A stretch of 64,000 nucleotides of DNA. Origin: Bradyrhizobium sp. BRP22 (lineage in GTDB: Bacteria; Pseudomonadota; Alphaproteobacteria; Rhizobiales; Xanthobacteraceae). The notes below the pieces were generated by a model that was not told the origin of the DNA, ran no database searches, and saw only the letters and a program-made list of their open reading frames with translations. Each line of letters opens with the position of its first letter. The first letter of the stretch is position 1. This document shows positions 9,430 through 20,152 of this stretch, in pieces. The DNA is taken from positions 1 to 64,000 of the forward strand of contig NZ_JADYVX010000022.1 in NCBI RefSeq assembly GCF_020194175.1, written 5' to 3'. Made by a program: the position numbers and the translations under genes.

Positions 9430-11202
9430 TCAGCTGCTCCAGCGGGACAGAAATCCGCGCCAGCCGCCGGCCTGGGCCTTTGGCGGGCCGATTTGCTCGG
9501 AAAATTCGTCGCGACTGCCGTCCTCCTCGATTCCGGGGTCGTCGGGGGCGCGCACGATGGGAATCACGGCCGGAATCGGCGCCGGCGGCGTCTTGGGGAT
9601 GTCCTGGCGGGCGCGGAACAGCGGGGCGACCACTTCGGGTGATGATTCGGCTCGTGCCGGCTCGGGCGCTGGCGGGGCGGACGGCGCCGGCGGTGCGGCG
9701 GGCGCCGGTTCCATGGGGAGCGTAGCCGGCGGCGTGTTGTCCTGCTCCGCGGGCGGGGCTGTTTCGACCGGCTTCATGGGCTCGACCGGCTGCTCGGCCG
9801 CCGGCTCGACCGGATTTGGCGGCGGCGCGCTCGGCGCCCCCTTCGGCAGTTCGATCCGTTTCGAGGCCAGCATGGCTTCCTCGAACGGCGAGGATTCGAT
9901 TGCCGGGCCCTTGTCGGACGGCAGTGCTGCGACCGGCGTCTTCCATTGGAAGGCATCGAGGCGGCCGGTGACCGGCGAGACCGGCCGCCAGCGGTCGCTG
10001 ACATAGCCATCCGCGGTCCAGGCCGGATCGTGCAGCGCGCGCACCGCGCGCAAGGTCCAGGCGCGGGCACGGCCGCTGTCGCCATGCTCGGTGCGCTCGA
10101 TCTCGGCCATCAGCAGCGCCACGCGCTGGGTTGCCGCGGCGATGAACGGGTTGAGCGCCTCGCGCGCCTTGGCGAATTCGGCGGCGTCGATCGCGGCGCG
10201 CGCGATCGCGAGCGCGCCTTCGATATGGCCCGGCGTCTTCGCCGCCAGCGTCTCGACCCGCACCAGCCGTTGCCGCGCGGAGTCCCCAAGCTTCACATGC
10301 GCATAGGCATCGGCGAGATCGGGATGCGGCTGCGACAGCCACGCGGTCTCGACGATCTTCATCGCGCGCCGCACCTGATGCGCCTCGCTCTCATATTTGG
10401 CGGCAAGCACCGCGGCCGGGATCAGCGTCGGCGCCAGCTTGATCGCCTCCATCACGCTGTCGCGTGACAGGTCGCGGTCGACGGTCTCGAGTTCGAGCGC
10501 GCGCGCCGTGAGCAGCACGCCGCGCTGCCGCCGATAGGTTGCCTTGTCGATCAGACCGGAGGTCTGGTTGTTGTCGAGAATAGCGAGCGCGCCGGCCCAG
10601 TCGCCCTTGGCACAGCAGAAGCCGAGCACGGCCTGCGAAGCCCATGGCGAGGACGGCGAAACCTTCAGCGCCTCTTCCGCAATCATGACCGCGGCAACCG
10701 CATCGTCGGAGCGCTGCGCCTCGATGAACAGGCCGCGCAAACCAAGCAGCCGCGTATCCTCGCGCTCGGCCATCGCGCGGAACGCGGCTTGCGCGCCGGC
10801 GCGATCGCCGTCGAGCTGCGCCGATTGTGCGTTGAGCAGCAGGGTGAGCGGATCGCTGCCGGCGTGACGCCGCGCGATTTGCGCATGCGACCGCGCCGCC
10901 GTGGAATCGCCATGGCCGATCGCGAGCAGGCCCTGGGTGATCGCATGACGGCCCCGCGCGTGACGGCGCTCGCGCCGGCCGCGTCGGATCCACGCCGGCA
11001 TCCGCCACAGCAAGTACAGGATCGACAACAAAATGACGGCCGCGACGACGGCGATGCCAAGCCCCAGCGCGAACACCGGCAGCGTGGTCTCGATGCGCAA
11101 GCCGCCCGTGGACAGCACGACGTCGCCGGTCTGATCGGCGACCCATGCCGCGCCCGCCGCGGCGAGCGCGATCAGCACAAGAAACAGAATGATCCGGATC
11201 AT
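9430..11202 (-). CDS. hemY: HemY-like TPR membrane protein
   Basis: 590 aa. Two N-terminal membrane helices (about 3–22 and 41–66) carry the HemY_N signature (WVADQTGDVVLSTGG). A basic stretch (RRGRRERRHARGRHA) and a helical TPR-like region up to about 440 follow, then a long Pro/Ala-rich low-complexity tail. HemY of this type is an inner-membrane protein linked to porphyrin metabolism but is not the protoporphyrinogen oxidase of Gram-positives. It starts 7 bases after the mitofilin-like gene, downstream of hemD, so the three form an operon. The proline tail is longer than in enterobacterial HemY. Confidence 0.88.
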   Translation of the reverse strand: MIRIILFLVLIALAAAGAAWVADQTGDVVLSTGGLRIETTLPVFALGLGIAVVAAVILLSILYLLWRMPAWIRRGRRERRHARGRHAITQGLLAIGHGDSTAARSHAQIARRHAGSDPLTLLLNAQSAQLDGDRAGAQAAFRAMAEREDTRLLGLRGLFIEAQRSDDAVAAVMIAEEALKVSPSSPWASQAVLGFCCAKGDWAGALAILDNNQTSGLIDKATYRRQRGVLLTARALELETVDRDLSRDSVMEAIKLAPTLIPAAVLAAKYESEAHQVRRAMKIVETAWLSQPHPDLADAYAHVKLGDSARQRLVRVETLAAKTPGHIEGALAIARAAIDAAEFAKAREALNPFIAAATQRVALLMAEIERTEHGDSGRARAWTLRAVRALHDPAWTADGYVSDRWRPVSPVTGRLDAFQWKTPVAALPSDKGPAIESSPFEEAMLASKRIELPKGAPSAPPPNPVEPAAEQPVEPMKPVETAPPAEQDNTPPATLPMEPAPAAPPAPSAPPAPEPARAESSPEVVAPLFRARQDIPKTPPAPIPAVIPIVRAPDDPGIEEDGSRDEFSEQIGPPKAQAGGWRGFLSRWSS

Positions 11203-11209
11203 CGAGAAC

Positions 11210-12487
11210 CTACTGTCCGGCCTTCGCGAGCCCGGCCATGGCGTTGTCTGCGAATGCTCGCGAGGCCGCGAGTGCTGCGGCGCGCGCTTGCACTTTTTCG
11301 AGCCACGCTTGCGCCGCGGTGCGATCGGCGGGCGCCAGCGTCTTCAGTTCGCGCTCCGCCTCGGCAAGGTCGTTGCGCAGCGTGGCCTTGGTGATGCGCG
11401 CGACGATGCTGCCCGGGTCGGTGCCAGTTGCATCCGTGCGTTCGATGCGCACGAGCTTTGCCGCGCCCGCCTGCAGGCGATCGACGATGCCGGTACCGGT
11501 GGTGGCAGCGGCCGATGGTGGAGGCGGCGCGAGCTTGGGCACGATCTCGAGCAGCTCGCGGCAGAGCGCGCCGGCACTCGGCACGCCGGAAGCCGCGAAC
11601 GCATCGAGCGGCTTGAGCGCATCGGGGTTTTCCGCAAACTGCTTGGCGGCCCCGAGCGGCGCCGCGTAGGCATCGCCATGGCGGACCGCGACGTCGAGCA
11701 GCGATGCGGCAACCACGCGGCGCAGCGGCATATCATCGGCCTGCTTTGCGTCGGCAGTGCCCACTTCCGCGATCTTGCTGCCTTGCTGGCCGAGTTCGGC
11801 TGCCTGCATGCGCACGGCGCTCTCGATCTTCGCGATGCGATCGTTGACAGCCGAAAGATCCGGCGCGGGAACGCCGCTATCGCGTGGCGCGGCCTTCGCC
11901 TGGTCGAGCGCGGCCGTCAGCCTGTCCGATTGCGCGCGTGATGCCGCGAGTTCGCCGCGCAGCGCGCTCACGGATTTCTCCAGCCCGTCGATCCGCGCGG
12001 TCGCCGCCGGATTGCTGATCCTTGATTCCAGTCCTGCGACGCGCCCCGTGAGTTCGTCGATGGCGCCGGCATTGAGCTGCGGCACCGGCGGCTGCGCCGG
12101 CTGCACCGCCGGCCAGCCGAGCAACCAGCCGACGCCGATCACCAGTGCGGCTGCGACCGCGCCCGAAACCGGCGCGACCACCCACGGCGAGATCGGCCGC
12201 GGCCGAGATTCGGACGGCGCAGGTTCGGGTTCCGGATCCGGCGCGGCCGCGGCGGTCTCCACGGCCGGCTCGGGTTGCGGTGGCGCCTCGGCAGCCTCCG
12301 TTTCAGCGCCTGCATTCTCGCCAGCCGCCTGCGCGTCATCCGTCTGGGCGGAATCCGTGTTGGGTACTTCCTTGGGCGCTTCGCTCGACACCTCGGTTGC
12401 CTTGAGATCGATGGTCGGCGGCGCACGGCGCGGCCGGGCGGACGAATCCGCCCCTGATTCGCTATCTTCGGGCCTCTGATCGACCAT
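11210..12487 (-). CDS. Mitofilin-like (COG4223) membrane protein
   Basis: 425 aa. The N-terminal ~100 residues are acidic, Pro/Ala-rich and disordered. One membrane helix (about 108–126, VAAALVIGVGWLLGW) is followed by a coiled coil (~140–230) and a C-terminal helical domain, which is the architecture of alphaproteobacterial mitofilin/Mic60 relatives that bend the inner membrane. It lies between hemD and hemY, the conserved place for this family in alphaproteobacteria. Its start is 129 bases after hemD, with a family-B repeat in between. Confidence 0.85.
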   Translation of the reverse strand: MVDQRPEDSESGADSSARPRRAPPTIDLKATEVSSEAPKEVPNTDSAQTDDAQAAGENAGAETEAAEAPPQPEPAVETAAAAPDPEPEPAPSESRPRPISPWVVAPVSGAVAAALVIGVGWLLGWPAVQPAQPPVPQLNAGAIDELTGRVAGLESRISNPAATARIDGLEKSVSALRGELAASRAQSDRLTAALDQAKAAPRDSGVPAPDLSAVNDRIAKIESAVRMQAAELGQQGSKIAEVGTADAKQADDMPLRRVVAASLLDVAVRHGDAYAAPLGAAKQFAENPDALKPLDAFAASGVPSAGALCRELLEIVPKLAPPPPSAAATTGTGIVDRLQAGAAKLVRIERTDATGTDPGSIVARITKATLRNDLAEAERELKTLAPADRTAAQAWLEKVQARAAALAASRAFADNAMAGLAKAGQ

Positions 12488-12531
12488 GCAGCGGTTCCCT
12501 TAACCAGTTGCGACGCCAAGATTTAGCAGAC

Positions 12532-12600
12532 TAGCGCATGATCCGGAAAAGCGGGCACCGGTTTTCCGAAAAGATCACGCTCAAACAAGGAGCTAGAGCC
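12532..12600. repeat. TAGAGC-ended repeat, family B (copy 1, divergent ends)
   Basis: Contains GCATGATCCGGAAAAGCGGG and CCGGTTTTCCGAAAAGATCA, the core of family B. It lies inside the hemD–mitofilin intergenic space of one operon. Its outer end TAGCGC departs from the TAGAGC consensus. Confidence 0.75.
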
Positions 12601-12616
12601 GGTTCTCTTAAGCCAA

Positions 12617-13354
12617 TCAGGGCCGCAAAGCACGCGCCAGGGCCTCGAATAACGCATTTTCGTCCGGCGAGACGGCGGTGATGACCTTGGTGGCTCCGGC
12701 CTCGCGCAGGACGGCGGCGACGCCCGCCGAAATGCAACAGTGTGCCAGCGCCAAGGCCGATATTTCGAGGCCTTCGGCTCGCACCGCGTCGAGAAACGCC
12801 CGTGCGCTGCGGCGGGAATAATGCAGCACCGCCTCGATGCGACCCGCCATGAAAGCGTCACACACCTGCCGCGGCAGGCCCGTCACCGGGATCATCCGGT
12901 ACGTCGTGCGGGTGACGACCGTGAAGCCTGCGTCGCCCAATTCGCCGGCGAGATCGCGCGAAAGGTCGGCGCCGGCGAGATAAAGTAAAGTCGCCGCCTT
13001 TTTCAGTTTCCTGGCCTTCCTGCGCGCCCGCACCAGCTCGCTCAGCGCCGTGGCATCCCCGCTGGCGCTGAGCACCTCGGCGAACCCGGCCTCGCGCGCC
13101 GCGGCGGCGGTATGGTCACCGACCGCAAACAGCGGCAGGCGAAGCAGCGCGTGGCCGGCAAGCTGGGGCGCAGCGGCGCGCAGCGCGTTGGCGCTGGTGA
13201 CGATGACGGCGTCATAGCGAGCATCATCTTCTTCCTGGAACGGCAGCGCCTCCAACCGCAGCATCGGCGCGAGCAGGACCTCAAAACCCCGGCTGCGCAA
13301 GCTGTCGGCAGTGGCCTCACCGTCTCCCTGCGGGCGCGTGACAAGAACAGCCAT
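12617..13354 (-). CDS. hemD: Uroporphyrinogen-III synthase
   Basis: 245 aa from ATG at 13352–13354; the open frame extends far upstream antisense to tsaD, but MAVLVTRPQGDGEATA is the normal HemD N-terminus. HemD cyclises hydroxymethylbilane with D-ring inversion to give uroporphyrinogen III for haem, sirohaem and cobalamin. Typical two-lobed HemD features are visible: the TRP motif at residues 6–8, IVTSANALRAA (about 66–76) and ALHY/SRRSARAF near 163–172. It is first of the hemD–mitofilin–hemY cluster. hemC, often next to hemD in relatives, is not in this window. Confidence 0.9.
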   Translation of the reverse strand: MAVLVTRPQGDGEATADSLRSRGFEVLLAPMLRLEALPFQEEDDARYDAVIVTSANALRAAAPQLAGHALLRLPLFAVGDHTAAAAREAGFAEVLSASGDATALSELVRARRKARKLKKAATLLYLAGADLSRDLAGELGDAGFTVVTRTTYRMIPVTGLPRQVCDAFMAGRIEAVLHYSRRSARAFLDAVRAEGLEISALALAHCCISAGVAAVLREAGATKVITAVSPDENALFEALARALRP

Positions 13355-13456
13355 CTTCAGGCTTTCAGGAGCGACATTTGGGGCTGAACCGACGATTGCA
13401 CGCTGTGACCTCACAATGCTACCGAGTGACAGCAAGCGATAGCACAAGGACCGATC

Positions 13457-14548
13457 TTGGGTAACGACACGCCGATGCTGGTGTTGGGTATAGAGACCAC
13501 CTGCGATGAGACCGCAGCCGCCGTGGTCGAGCGCCAGAGTGACGGCAGCGGGCGGATTCTCTCCAATATCGTGCGCTCGCAGACTGAAGAGCATGCGCGC
13601 TTCGGCGGCGTGGTGCCGGAGATCGCCGCGCGCGCCCACGTCGATCTGCTCGACGGCATCGTCGATCGCGCCATGAAGGAGGCTGATGTCGGTTATGCGC
13701 AATTGTCCGCCGTCGCTGCCGCCGCAGGCCCCGGCCTGATCGGCGGCGTCATCGTCGGCCTCACCACGGCAAAGGCGATTGCGATGGTGCACGACACGCC
13801 GCTGATCGCGGTGAACCATCTGGAAGCGCATGCGCTGACGCCGCGGCTCACCTGCGCGCTCGCCTTTCCCTATTGCCTGTTCCTGGCCTCCGGCGGCCAT
13901 ACCCAGATCGTTGCCGTGATCGGCGTCGGCCAATATGTGCGGCTCGGCACCACTGTCGATGACGCCATGGGCGAGGCCTTCGACAAGGTCGCGAAGATGC
14001 TGTCGCTGCCCTATCCGGGCGGGCCGGAGGTGGAGCGCGCGGCCGCGAGCGGAGATGCCACGCGCTTTGCGCTTCCGCGACCGATGCTCGGTCGCCCCGA
14101 CGCCAATTTCTCGCTGTCAGGCCTGAAGACCGCCGTGCGCAACGAAGCGAGCCGATTGGCGCCGCTGGAGCCGCAGGATGTCAGCGATCTCTGCGCCGGG
14201 TTTCAGGCAGCGGTACTCGAATCGACCGCGGACCGGCTGAGTGTCGGCCTGAAATTATTCCAGGAGCAGTTTGGTCCGCCGCGCGCGCTGGTCGCCGCCG
14301 GCGGTGTCGCCGCCAATCATGCGATCCGCGGCGCGCTGCAGGATGTCGCCGCCAATGCACAGACGACGCTGATCATTCCGCCGCCGGCGCTCTGCACCGA
14401 CAATGGTGCGATGATCGCCTGGGCTGGCGCCGAAAGGATGGCGCTTGGCCTCACCGACACCATGGACGCGCCGCCCCGCGCGCGCTGGCTGCTCGACGCC
14501 AACGCCAAAGCGCCGGCGGGCTACGCCAACACCCGCGCGGGATTTTAG
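13457..14548 (+). CDS. tsaD: tRNA N6-adenosine threonylcarbamoyltransferase TsaD
   Basis: Catalytic subunit of the t6A synthase that modifies A37 of ANN-decoding tRNAs, acting with TsaB/TsaE and TsaC. It has LVLGIETTCDETAAAV at the N-terminus, the metal-binding HLEAH motif (HxxxH near residue 117), SGGHTQ and the nucleotide-binding GGVAANHAIR. The frame opens at a TTG (13457, 363 aa); the ATG at 13475 gives the usual N-terminus MLVLGIETT and 357 aa, and is at least as likely. It is divergent from hemD (about 100 bases) and followed 3 bases later by gpsA. Confidence 0.95.
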   Translation: MGNDTPMLVLGIETTCDETAAAVVERQSDGSGRILSNIVRSQTEEHARFGGVVPEIAARAHVDLLDGIVDRAMKEADVGYAQLSAVAAAAGPGLIGGVIVGLTTAKAIAMVHDTPLIAVNHLEAHALTPRLTCALAFPYCLFLASGGHTQIVAVIGVGQYVRLGTTVDDAMGEAFDKVAKMLSLPYPGGPEVERAAASGDATRFALPRPMLGRPDANFSLSGLKTAVRNEASRLAPLEPQDVSDLCAGFQAAVLESTADRLSVGLKLFQEQFGPPRALVAAGGVAANHAIRGALQDVAANAQTTLIIPPPALCTDNGAMIAWAGAERMALGLTDTMDAPPRARWLLDANAKAPAGYANTRAGF

Positions 14549-14551
14549 CCG

Positions 14552-15532
14552 ATGCCGGCGCATCAATCCGTTGGCGTGATCGGCGCCGGCGCGTGGGGCA
14601 CAGCGCTCGCGGCTGTCGCGGCGCGGGCCGGCCGCGCTGTCACGCTCTATGCGCGAGACGCAGCGCATGCTGCGCAGATAGAGGCGACGCGCGCCAACCC
14701 CAGGCTTCCCGGCGTGCTTCTCGATGCCAGCATCAAGGTGACCGCAGATATCGCTGCGATTGCTCGCGCCGATCTCATCCTGGTCGCGACGCCCGCGCAG
14801 CATCTGCGCGCTGCCGTCATGCATCTGGCGCCGCAACTTGCAAAGGGTGCACCGGTGATCGCCTGCGCCAAGGGCATCGAGCGCGGCACCCACAAGTTCA
14901 TGACCGACGTGATTGCGGAAGCCGCGCCCGATGCGACGCCGGCGATCCTGTCGGGACCAAGTTTTGCCGACGACGTCGCACGCGGGCTTCCAACAGCGGT
15001 GACGCTGGCGACAAGAGATGAAGCGCTCGCGAGCGCGCTGGTGCAGGCGCTGGGATCGCCGACATTCCGGCCTTATCACACGAGCGATGTCCGCGGCGTC
15101 GAGATCGGCGGCGCCGCCAAGAACGTGCTGGCGATCGCGGCCGGCATCGTGGCTGGCCGCGATCTCGGAGCATCGGCGCTTGCCGCCTTGACCACGCGCG
15201 GCTTCAGCGAGCTGGCGCGGCTCGGTCGCGCCTGCGGCGCCCGCGCCGAAACATTGGTGGGACTGTCCGGCCTCGGCGACCTGATCCTGACCTGCTCCAG
15301 CCTGCAGTCGCGCAATTTCGCGCTCGGCATTGCGCTTGGCCGCGGCGAACGGCCGGCGACCGGCAAGCTCGCGGAAGGAGAATTCACGGCCCCGGTGCTG
15401 ATCGAGCTCGCCGCTTCGCAAAACATCGAGATGCCGGTATCAAATGCAGTCGCAGCGATTCTCGGCAAGCAATTGACGATCGATGCGGCGATCGAGGGCC
15501 TCTTGACGCGGCCGTTCAAGGCGGAGGGATGA
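14552..15532 (+). CDS. gpsA: Glycerol-3-phosphate dehydrogenase [NAD(P)+]
   Basis: 326 aa. Makes sn-glycerol-3-phosphate from dihydroxyacetone phosphate for phospholipid synthesis in the cytosol. The Rossmann motif GAGAWGTALA is at 10–19, ACAKGIERG lies near 108, and GGAAKNVLAIAAG holds the catalytic Lys near 190. It starts 3 bases after tsaD and overlaps the EVE-domain gene by 4 bases, so the three genes are probably cotranscribed. Confidence 0.95.
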   Translation: MPAHQSVGVIGAGAWGTALAAVAARAGRAVTLYARDAAHAAQIEATRANPRLPGVLLDASIKVTADIAAIARADLILVATPAQHLRAAVMHLAPQLAKGAPVIACAKGIERGTHKFMTDVIAEAAPDATPAILSGPSFADDVARGLPTAVTLATRDEALASALVQALGSPTFRPYHTSDVRGVEIGGAAKNVLAIAAGIVAGRDLGASALAALTTRGFSELARLGRACGARAETLVGLSGLGDLILTCSSLQSRNFALGIALGRGERPATGKLAEGEFTAPVLIELAASQNIEMPVSNAVAAILGKQLTIDAAIEGLLTRPFKAEG

Positions 15533-15948
15533 CGATGGCGTATTGGCTGGTGAAATCCGAACCGTCGAGCTGGTCCTGGGACCAGCAGGTGGCAAAGGGC
15601 GCCAAGGGCGAGGCCTGGACCGGCGTGCGCAATTTCACCGCGCGCCAGAACCTCGTGAACATGAAGAAGGGCGACAAGGCCTTCTTCTATCACTCCAACG
15701 AGGGCAAGGAGATCGTCGGCATCGCGGAAGTCATCAAGGAGTCCTATCCCGACCCGACCGACAAGACCGGCAAATTCGTCTGCGTCGACATCAAGGCCGA
15801 CAAGCCGTTGAAGACGCCGGTCACGATCGGCGCGATCAAGGCCGAGCCGAAGCTCGCCGACATGGCGCTGGTGAAATATTCGCGGCTCTCGGTGCAGCCG
15901 GTCACCGCTGAAGAATGGAAGATCGTCTGCAAGATGGGCGGGCTGTGA
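15529..15948 (+). CDS. EVE domain-containing protein (ThyN1-like)
   Basis: 139 aa, one EVE (PUA-like) domain covering the whole chain: YWLVKSEPSSWSW, TGVRNFTARQNL, and MKKGDKAFFYHSN with GIAEV. EVE domains bind modified bases in RNA or DNA. The start ATGACGATG overlaps the gpsA stop (ATGA); the second ATG at 15535 is an alternative. The strict conservation of this neighbour with gpsA/tsaD in alphaproteobacteria fits a housekeeping nucleic-acid role, but the target is unknown. Confidence 0.9.
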   Translation: MTMAYWLVKSEPSSWSWDQQVAKGAKGEAWTGVRNFTARQNLVNMKKGDKAFFYHSNEGKEIVGIAEVIKESYPDPTDKTGKFVCVDIKADKPLKTPVTIGAIKAEPKLADMALVKYSRLSVQPVTAEEWKIVCKMGGL

Positions 15949-15963
15949 CAAGCGCCGCTGCCT

Positions 15964-16068
15964 AAAGCGTTTTCGAGCGAAGTGGATACCGGTTCGCGTG
16001 AAGAAAACGCGTCAAAACAAGAATCTAGAGCTTCGGTTCTGATTCAATCAGAACCGAAAACGCTCTAG
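15964..16068. repeat. TAGAGC-ended repeat, family A (copy 1)
   Basis: Full-length copy of about 105 bases. Left end (T/A)AAGCGTTTTCGAGCG, right end CGAAAACGCTCTAG, with the internal palindrome GGTTCTGATTCAATCAGAACC (21 bases, near perfect). Other copies are at 25603, 43907 and 47674. It follows the EVE gene and opens a 324-base gene-free gap. Confidence 0.85.
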
Positions 16069-16069
16069 G

Positions 16070-16140
16070 GTGGGCAAAGCGCAGCGTGCCCACCTCCACG
16101 AGCGGAGTGCTTGACGGTGGGCACGCTACGCTTTGCCCAC
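16070..16140. repeat. Inverted repeat GTGGGCAAAGCG…CGCTTTGCCCAC
   Basis: Arms of about 24 bp (GTGGGCAAAGCGCAGCGTGC and its complement with one mismatch) surround a 23-nt loop. It directly follows the family-A element. No T-run follows. It is a palindromic intergenic repeat rather than a gene. Confidence 0.75.
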
Positions 16141-16162
16141 TTACAAACTACCAACGCTGGAA

Positions 16163-16262
16163 GACCTCATCCTGAGGAGCCTGCGGAGCAGGCGTCTCGA
16201 AGGATGGCCGCGGGCTCGATCGGGGCCTCACGGTTCGAGACGCCGCTTTGCGGCTCCTCACC
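16163..16262. repeat. Intergenic repeat CATCCTGAGGAGC type
   Basis: Starts CATCCTGAGGAGCCTGCGGA, contains GTCTCGAAGGATGG, and has inverted partners GTTCGAGACGCC and GCGGCTCCTCA. It completes the gap between the EVE gene and the convergent topoisomerase gene. No coding signal is seen. Confidence 0.65.
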
Positions 16263-16272
16263 ATAGGGGCTA

Positions 16273-17421
16273 CTACACCGCCGCTGCGGTCACCACCTGC
16301 GCCAATAGCTGCTCGCGCTTGGCTTGCGTGCGATAGCCCTTCATGGTCGCGGCGAAGCGCTCCAGGATGCCGTCCTCGAAGGCGGTGACGATGGTGTCGT
16401 GAACATAGCTCTTGCGACAGATCGCTGGCGTGTTGGAGAGTTCATCGGCCGCGGCACGCACCGCTTCCAGCACCTGCTTCTTGCGGCCGCGGGCGCTGGA
16501 CGCCGGCGTGATCCGCGACAGCGATTCCAGCACCACGGCGGAAGCCATCAGCGTGCGGAAATCCTTCAGCGAAATCTTGATGCCGGCGATCTCACGCAAG
16601 AACGTGTTGACCGACGTCGTCGAGGCCGCGCGCACGGTGCCGGACTTGTCGCGATACTGGAACATGCGCTTGCCCGGTACCGTGCGCAGGATGCCGATCG
16701 CGCGCACCAGCTTGGCCGCGTCGCATTCCTTGCGCACCGCCTTGCCGCCCTTGGCCTTAAAGGTCAGGACCAAGGAGTCGTCTTCCAGCGTGACGTTGGA
16801 TTTCAAAAGCGTTGTGGCGCCGCGGGTGCCGTTGAGCCGGGCATAGGATTCATTGCCGGGACGGATCGCCGTACGCGCGATCAATTCGATCACCGCCGAC
16901 AGCGCGAATTCGCGCGTCGGCTCATCGCCGGACAGATATTTCGAGACGTTGCGCCGGATCTTCGGCAGCGCGCCAACCAGCTTTGCCAGCCGATGCGCCT
17001 TGCGATGCTCGCGCACCTTCTCCCAGTCGGCGTGATAGCGGTATTGCAGCCGTCCGGCGGCGTCGCGGCCGACCGCCTGCAAATGCGAACTCGGATCGTG
17101 GGAGTAGCGCACCTCGCGATAGGCCGGCGGCACCGCCATCGCGTGCAGGCGACGGATGGTCCTGGCGTCGCGGATGCGCGACCCATTGGCGCGGACGAAG
17201 GCATAGCTCTTTCCGCGCTTGAGGCGGCGGATCGTCAGCACCGCCTGGTCGCCGAGTTTCAGCCCCAGCTCCTCGGCGAGTTCCTTTACCGAGGTCCTGA
17301 TCGCGATCTTCTGCTTGGGGGTGGGCAGTTTGGGCGGCCATTGACCCAGTGCTTTCGCCAAAGGCAGGGTCGGATCGGCGGAAACGGGCCGCGTAGCCAC
17401 AAAATTCTGCTGATCCATCAT
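16273..17421 (-). CDS. DNA topoisomerase IB (poxvirus-type)
   Basis: 382 aa, the bacterial/poxvirus-type TopIB length. It relaxes supercoils through a 3'-phosphotyrosyl intermediate without ATP. Catalytic features visible: RIRDARTIRRLHAMAVPPAY and LQYRYHADW in the N-terminal domain, ARTAIRPGNESY with the active-site Arg, KDFRTLMAS with Arg, and the nucleophile in RKSYVHD (Tyr339). It is monocistronic and convergent with the EVE gene. Start ATG ATG at 17421. Confidence 0.93.
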   Translation of the reverse strand: MMDQQNFVATRPVSADPTLPLAKALGQWPPKLPTPKQKIAIRTSVKELAEELGLKLGDQAVLTIRRLKRGKSYAFVRANGSRIRDARTIRRLHAMAVPPAYREVRYSHDPSSHLQAVGRDAAGRLQYRYHADWEKVREHRKAHRLAKLVGALPKIRRNVSKYLSGDEPTREFALSAVIELIARTAIRPGNESYARLNGTRGATTLLKSNVTLEDDSLVLTFKAKGGKAVRKECDAAKLVRAIGILRTVPGKRMFQYRDKSGTVRAASTTSVNTFLREIAGIKISLKDFRTLMASAVVLESLSRITPASSARGRKKQVLEAVRAAADELSNTPAICRKSYVHDTIVTAFEDGILERFAATMKGYRTQAKREQLLAQVVTAAAV

Positions 17422-17731
17422 GACCGTTGACGCCTTGGCTCCACTGTTTGTCGGTAATGCCGATTTTTATGGCTTGGTTCCGGAGGCCCCTGGCCCCGGG
17501 AACGCCATTTAGGGGGTTGCTTGGGTTTTTGCGAGTCGCGAATCAGTCATTAACGGTTTCTAAATACCGTTCATGGGTGCCATTCGCGCGATAACGTTGA
17601 TTTTGACTTCGCTCAAAACGTGATTTTGATCGCTCCGGTCCAATGGAACCAGGACAGCCGACCAAGGTCCAAGACGGCGGCGCTTGTCCGGGTGTTGTCC
17701 GGCGACGCATAATTACCGTAACGATCAAGAC

Positions 17732-17759
17732 GGCCCGCAACACCGGGATGACGCGGGCC
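17732..17759 (+). promoter_or_regulatory. Leader hairpin before acs
   Basis: GGCCCGC and GCGGGCC can pair (7 bp, 14-nt loop) and end 21 bases before the acs start, just upstream of its strong GGAGGGG ribosome site. It may stabilise or attenuate the leader; this is weak evidence. The rest of the 359-base gap (17422–17780) shows a repeated GATTTTGA motif near 17600–17630 and no gene. Confidence 0.35.
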
Positions 17760-17780
17760 TGATCTCGAGTGGAGGGGATA

Positions 17781-19733
<1,953 letters not shown>

Positions 19734-19756
19734 GACTGCGGCAAAGGGGGGCGTTC

Positions 19757-20152
19757 ATGCGGGTCTATCTCGGTCGTCTTGCCGCCGCGGCATTGCTCGC
19801 CGCGGCCGGCCTTCTGCTCGGCACCCTCAGCTTGCGCGCGGCGAACCTCGACGAAGCCTGCGGAGGGTCGGGTAAGATCACCTGCAACTCGGCGCTGTTC
19901 TGCCGCAAGGAGGTCGGACAGTGCGGCGTCGAGGACGCCAAGGGCACCTGCGAGAAGGCCCCGGCCTTTTGCATCCGGATTCACCGGCCGGTCTGCGGCT
20001 GCAACGGCAAGACCTACCCGAACGAGTGCGAAGCGCGCCACGTCAAGGTCGCGATCGACTATGCCGGCCCTTGCAAGAAGGCGCCGGGTGCCGCCGAGCC
20101 GAAGCCGGAGAAGCAGCCCGCGAGCAAGAAAAAGAAGAAGTCGAGCACGTAG
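19757..20152 (+). CDS. Secreted ten-cysteine protein with Kazal-like domain
   Basis: 131 aa. A signal peptide (~1–29, LAAAALLAAAGLLLG) is followed by ten cysteines, enough for five disulfides. The second half carries a Kazal-type signature, PVCGCNGKTYPNEC...YAGPC (about residues 78–105), the fold of serine-protease inhibitors. The tail is Lys-rich (KPEKQPASKKKKKSS). It is likely periplasmic or secreted. Inhibitor activity is an inference. Cotranscription with acs is possible from the 23-base spacing but functionally unexplained. Confidence 0.8.
   Translation: MRVYLGRLAAAALLAAAGLLLGTLSLRAANLDEACGGSGKITCNSALFCRKEVGQCGVEDAKGTCEKAPAFCIRIHRPVCGCNGKTYPNECEARHVKVAIDYAGPCKKAPGAAEPKPEKQPASKKKKKSST

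Noticed and set aside
12617..13933. 438 aa frame joining hemD to sequence antisense to tsaD
   Set aside because: Only the last 245 codons are HemD; the extension has no family likeness and opposes the tsaD coding sequence.
15964..16262. Possible small RNA gene in the EVE–topoisomerase gap
   Set aside because: The whole stretch is accounted for by three intergenic repeats found elsewhere; no promoter or terminator with a T-run.
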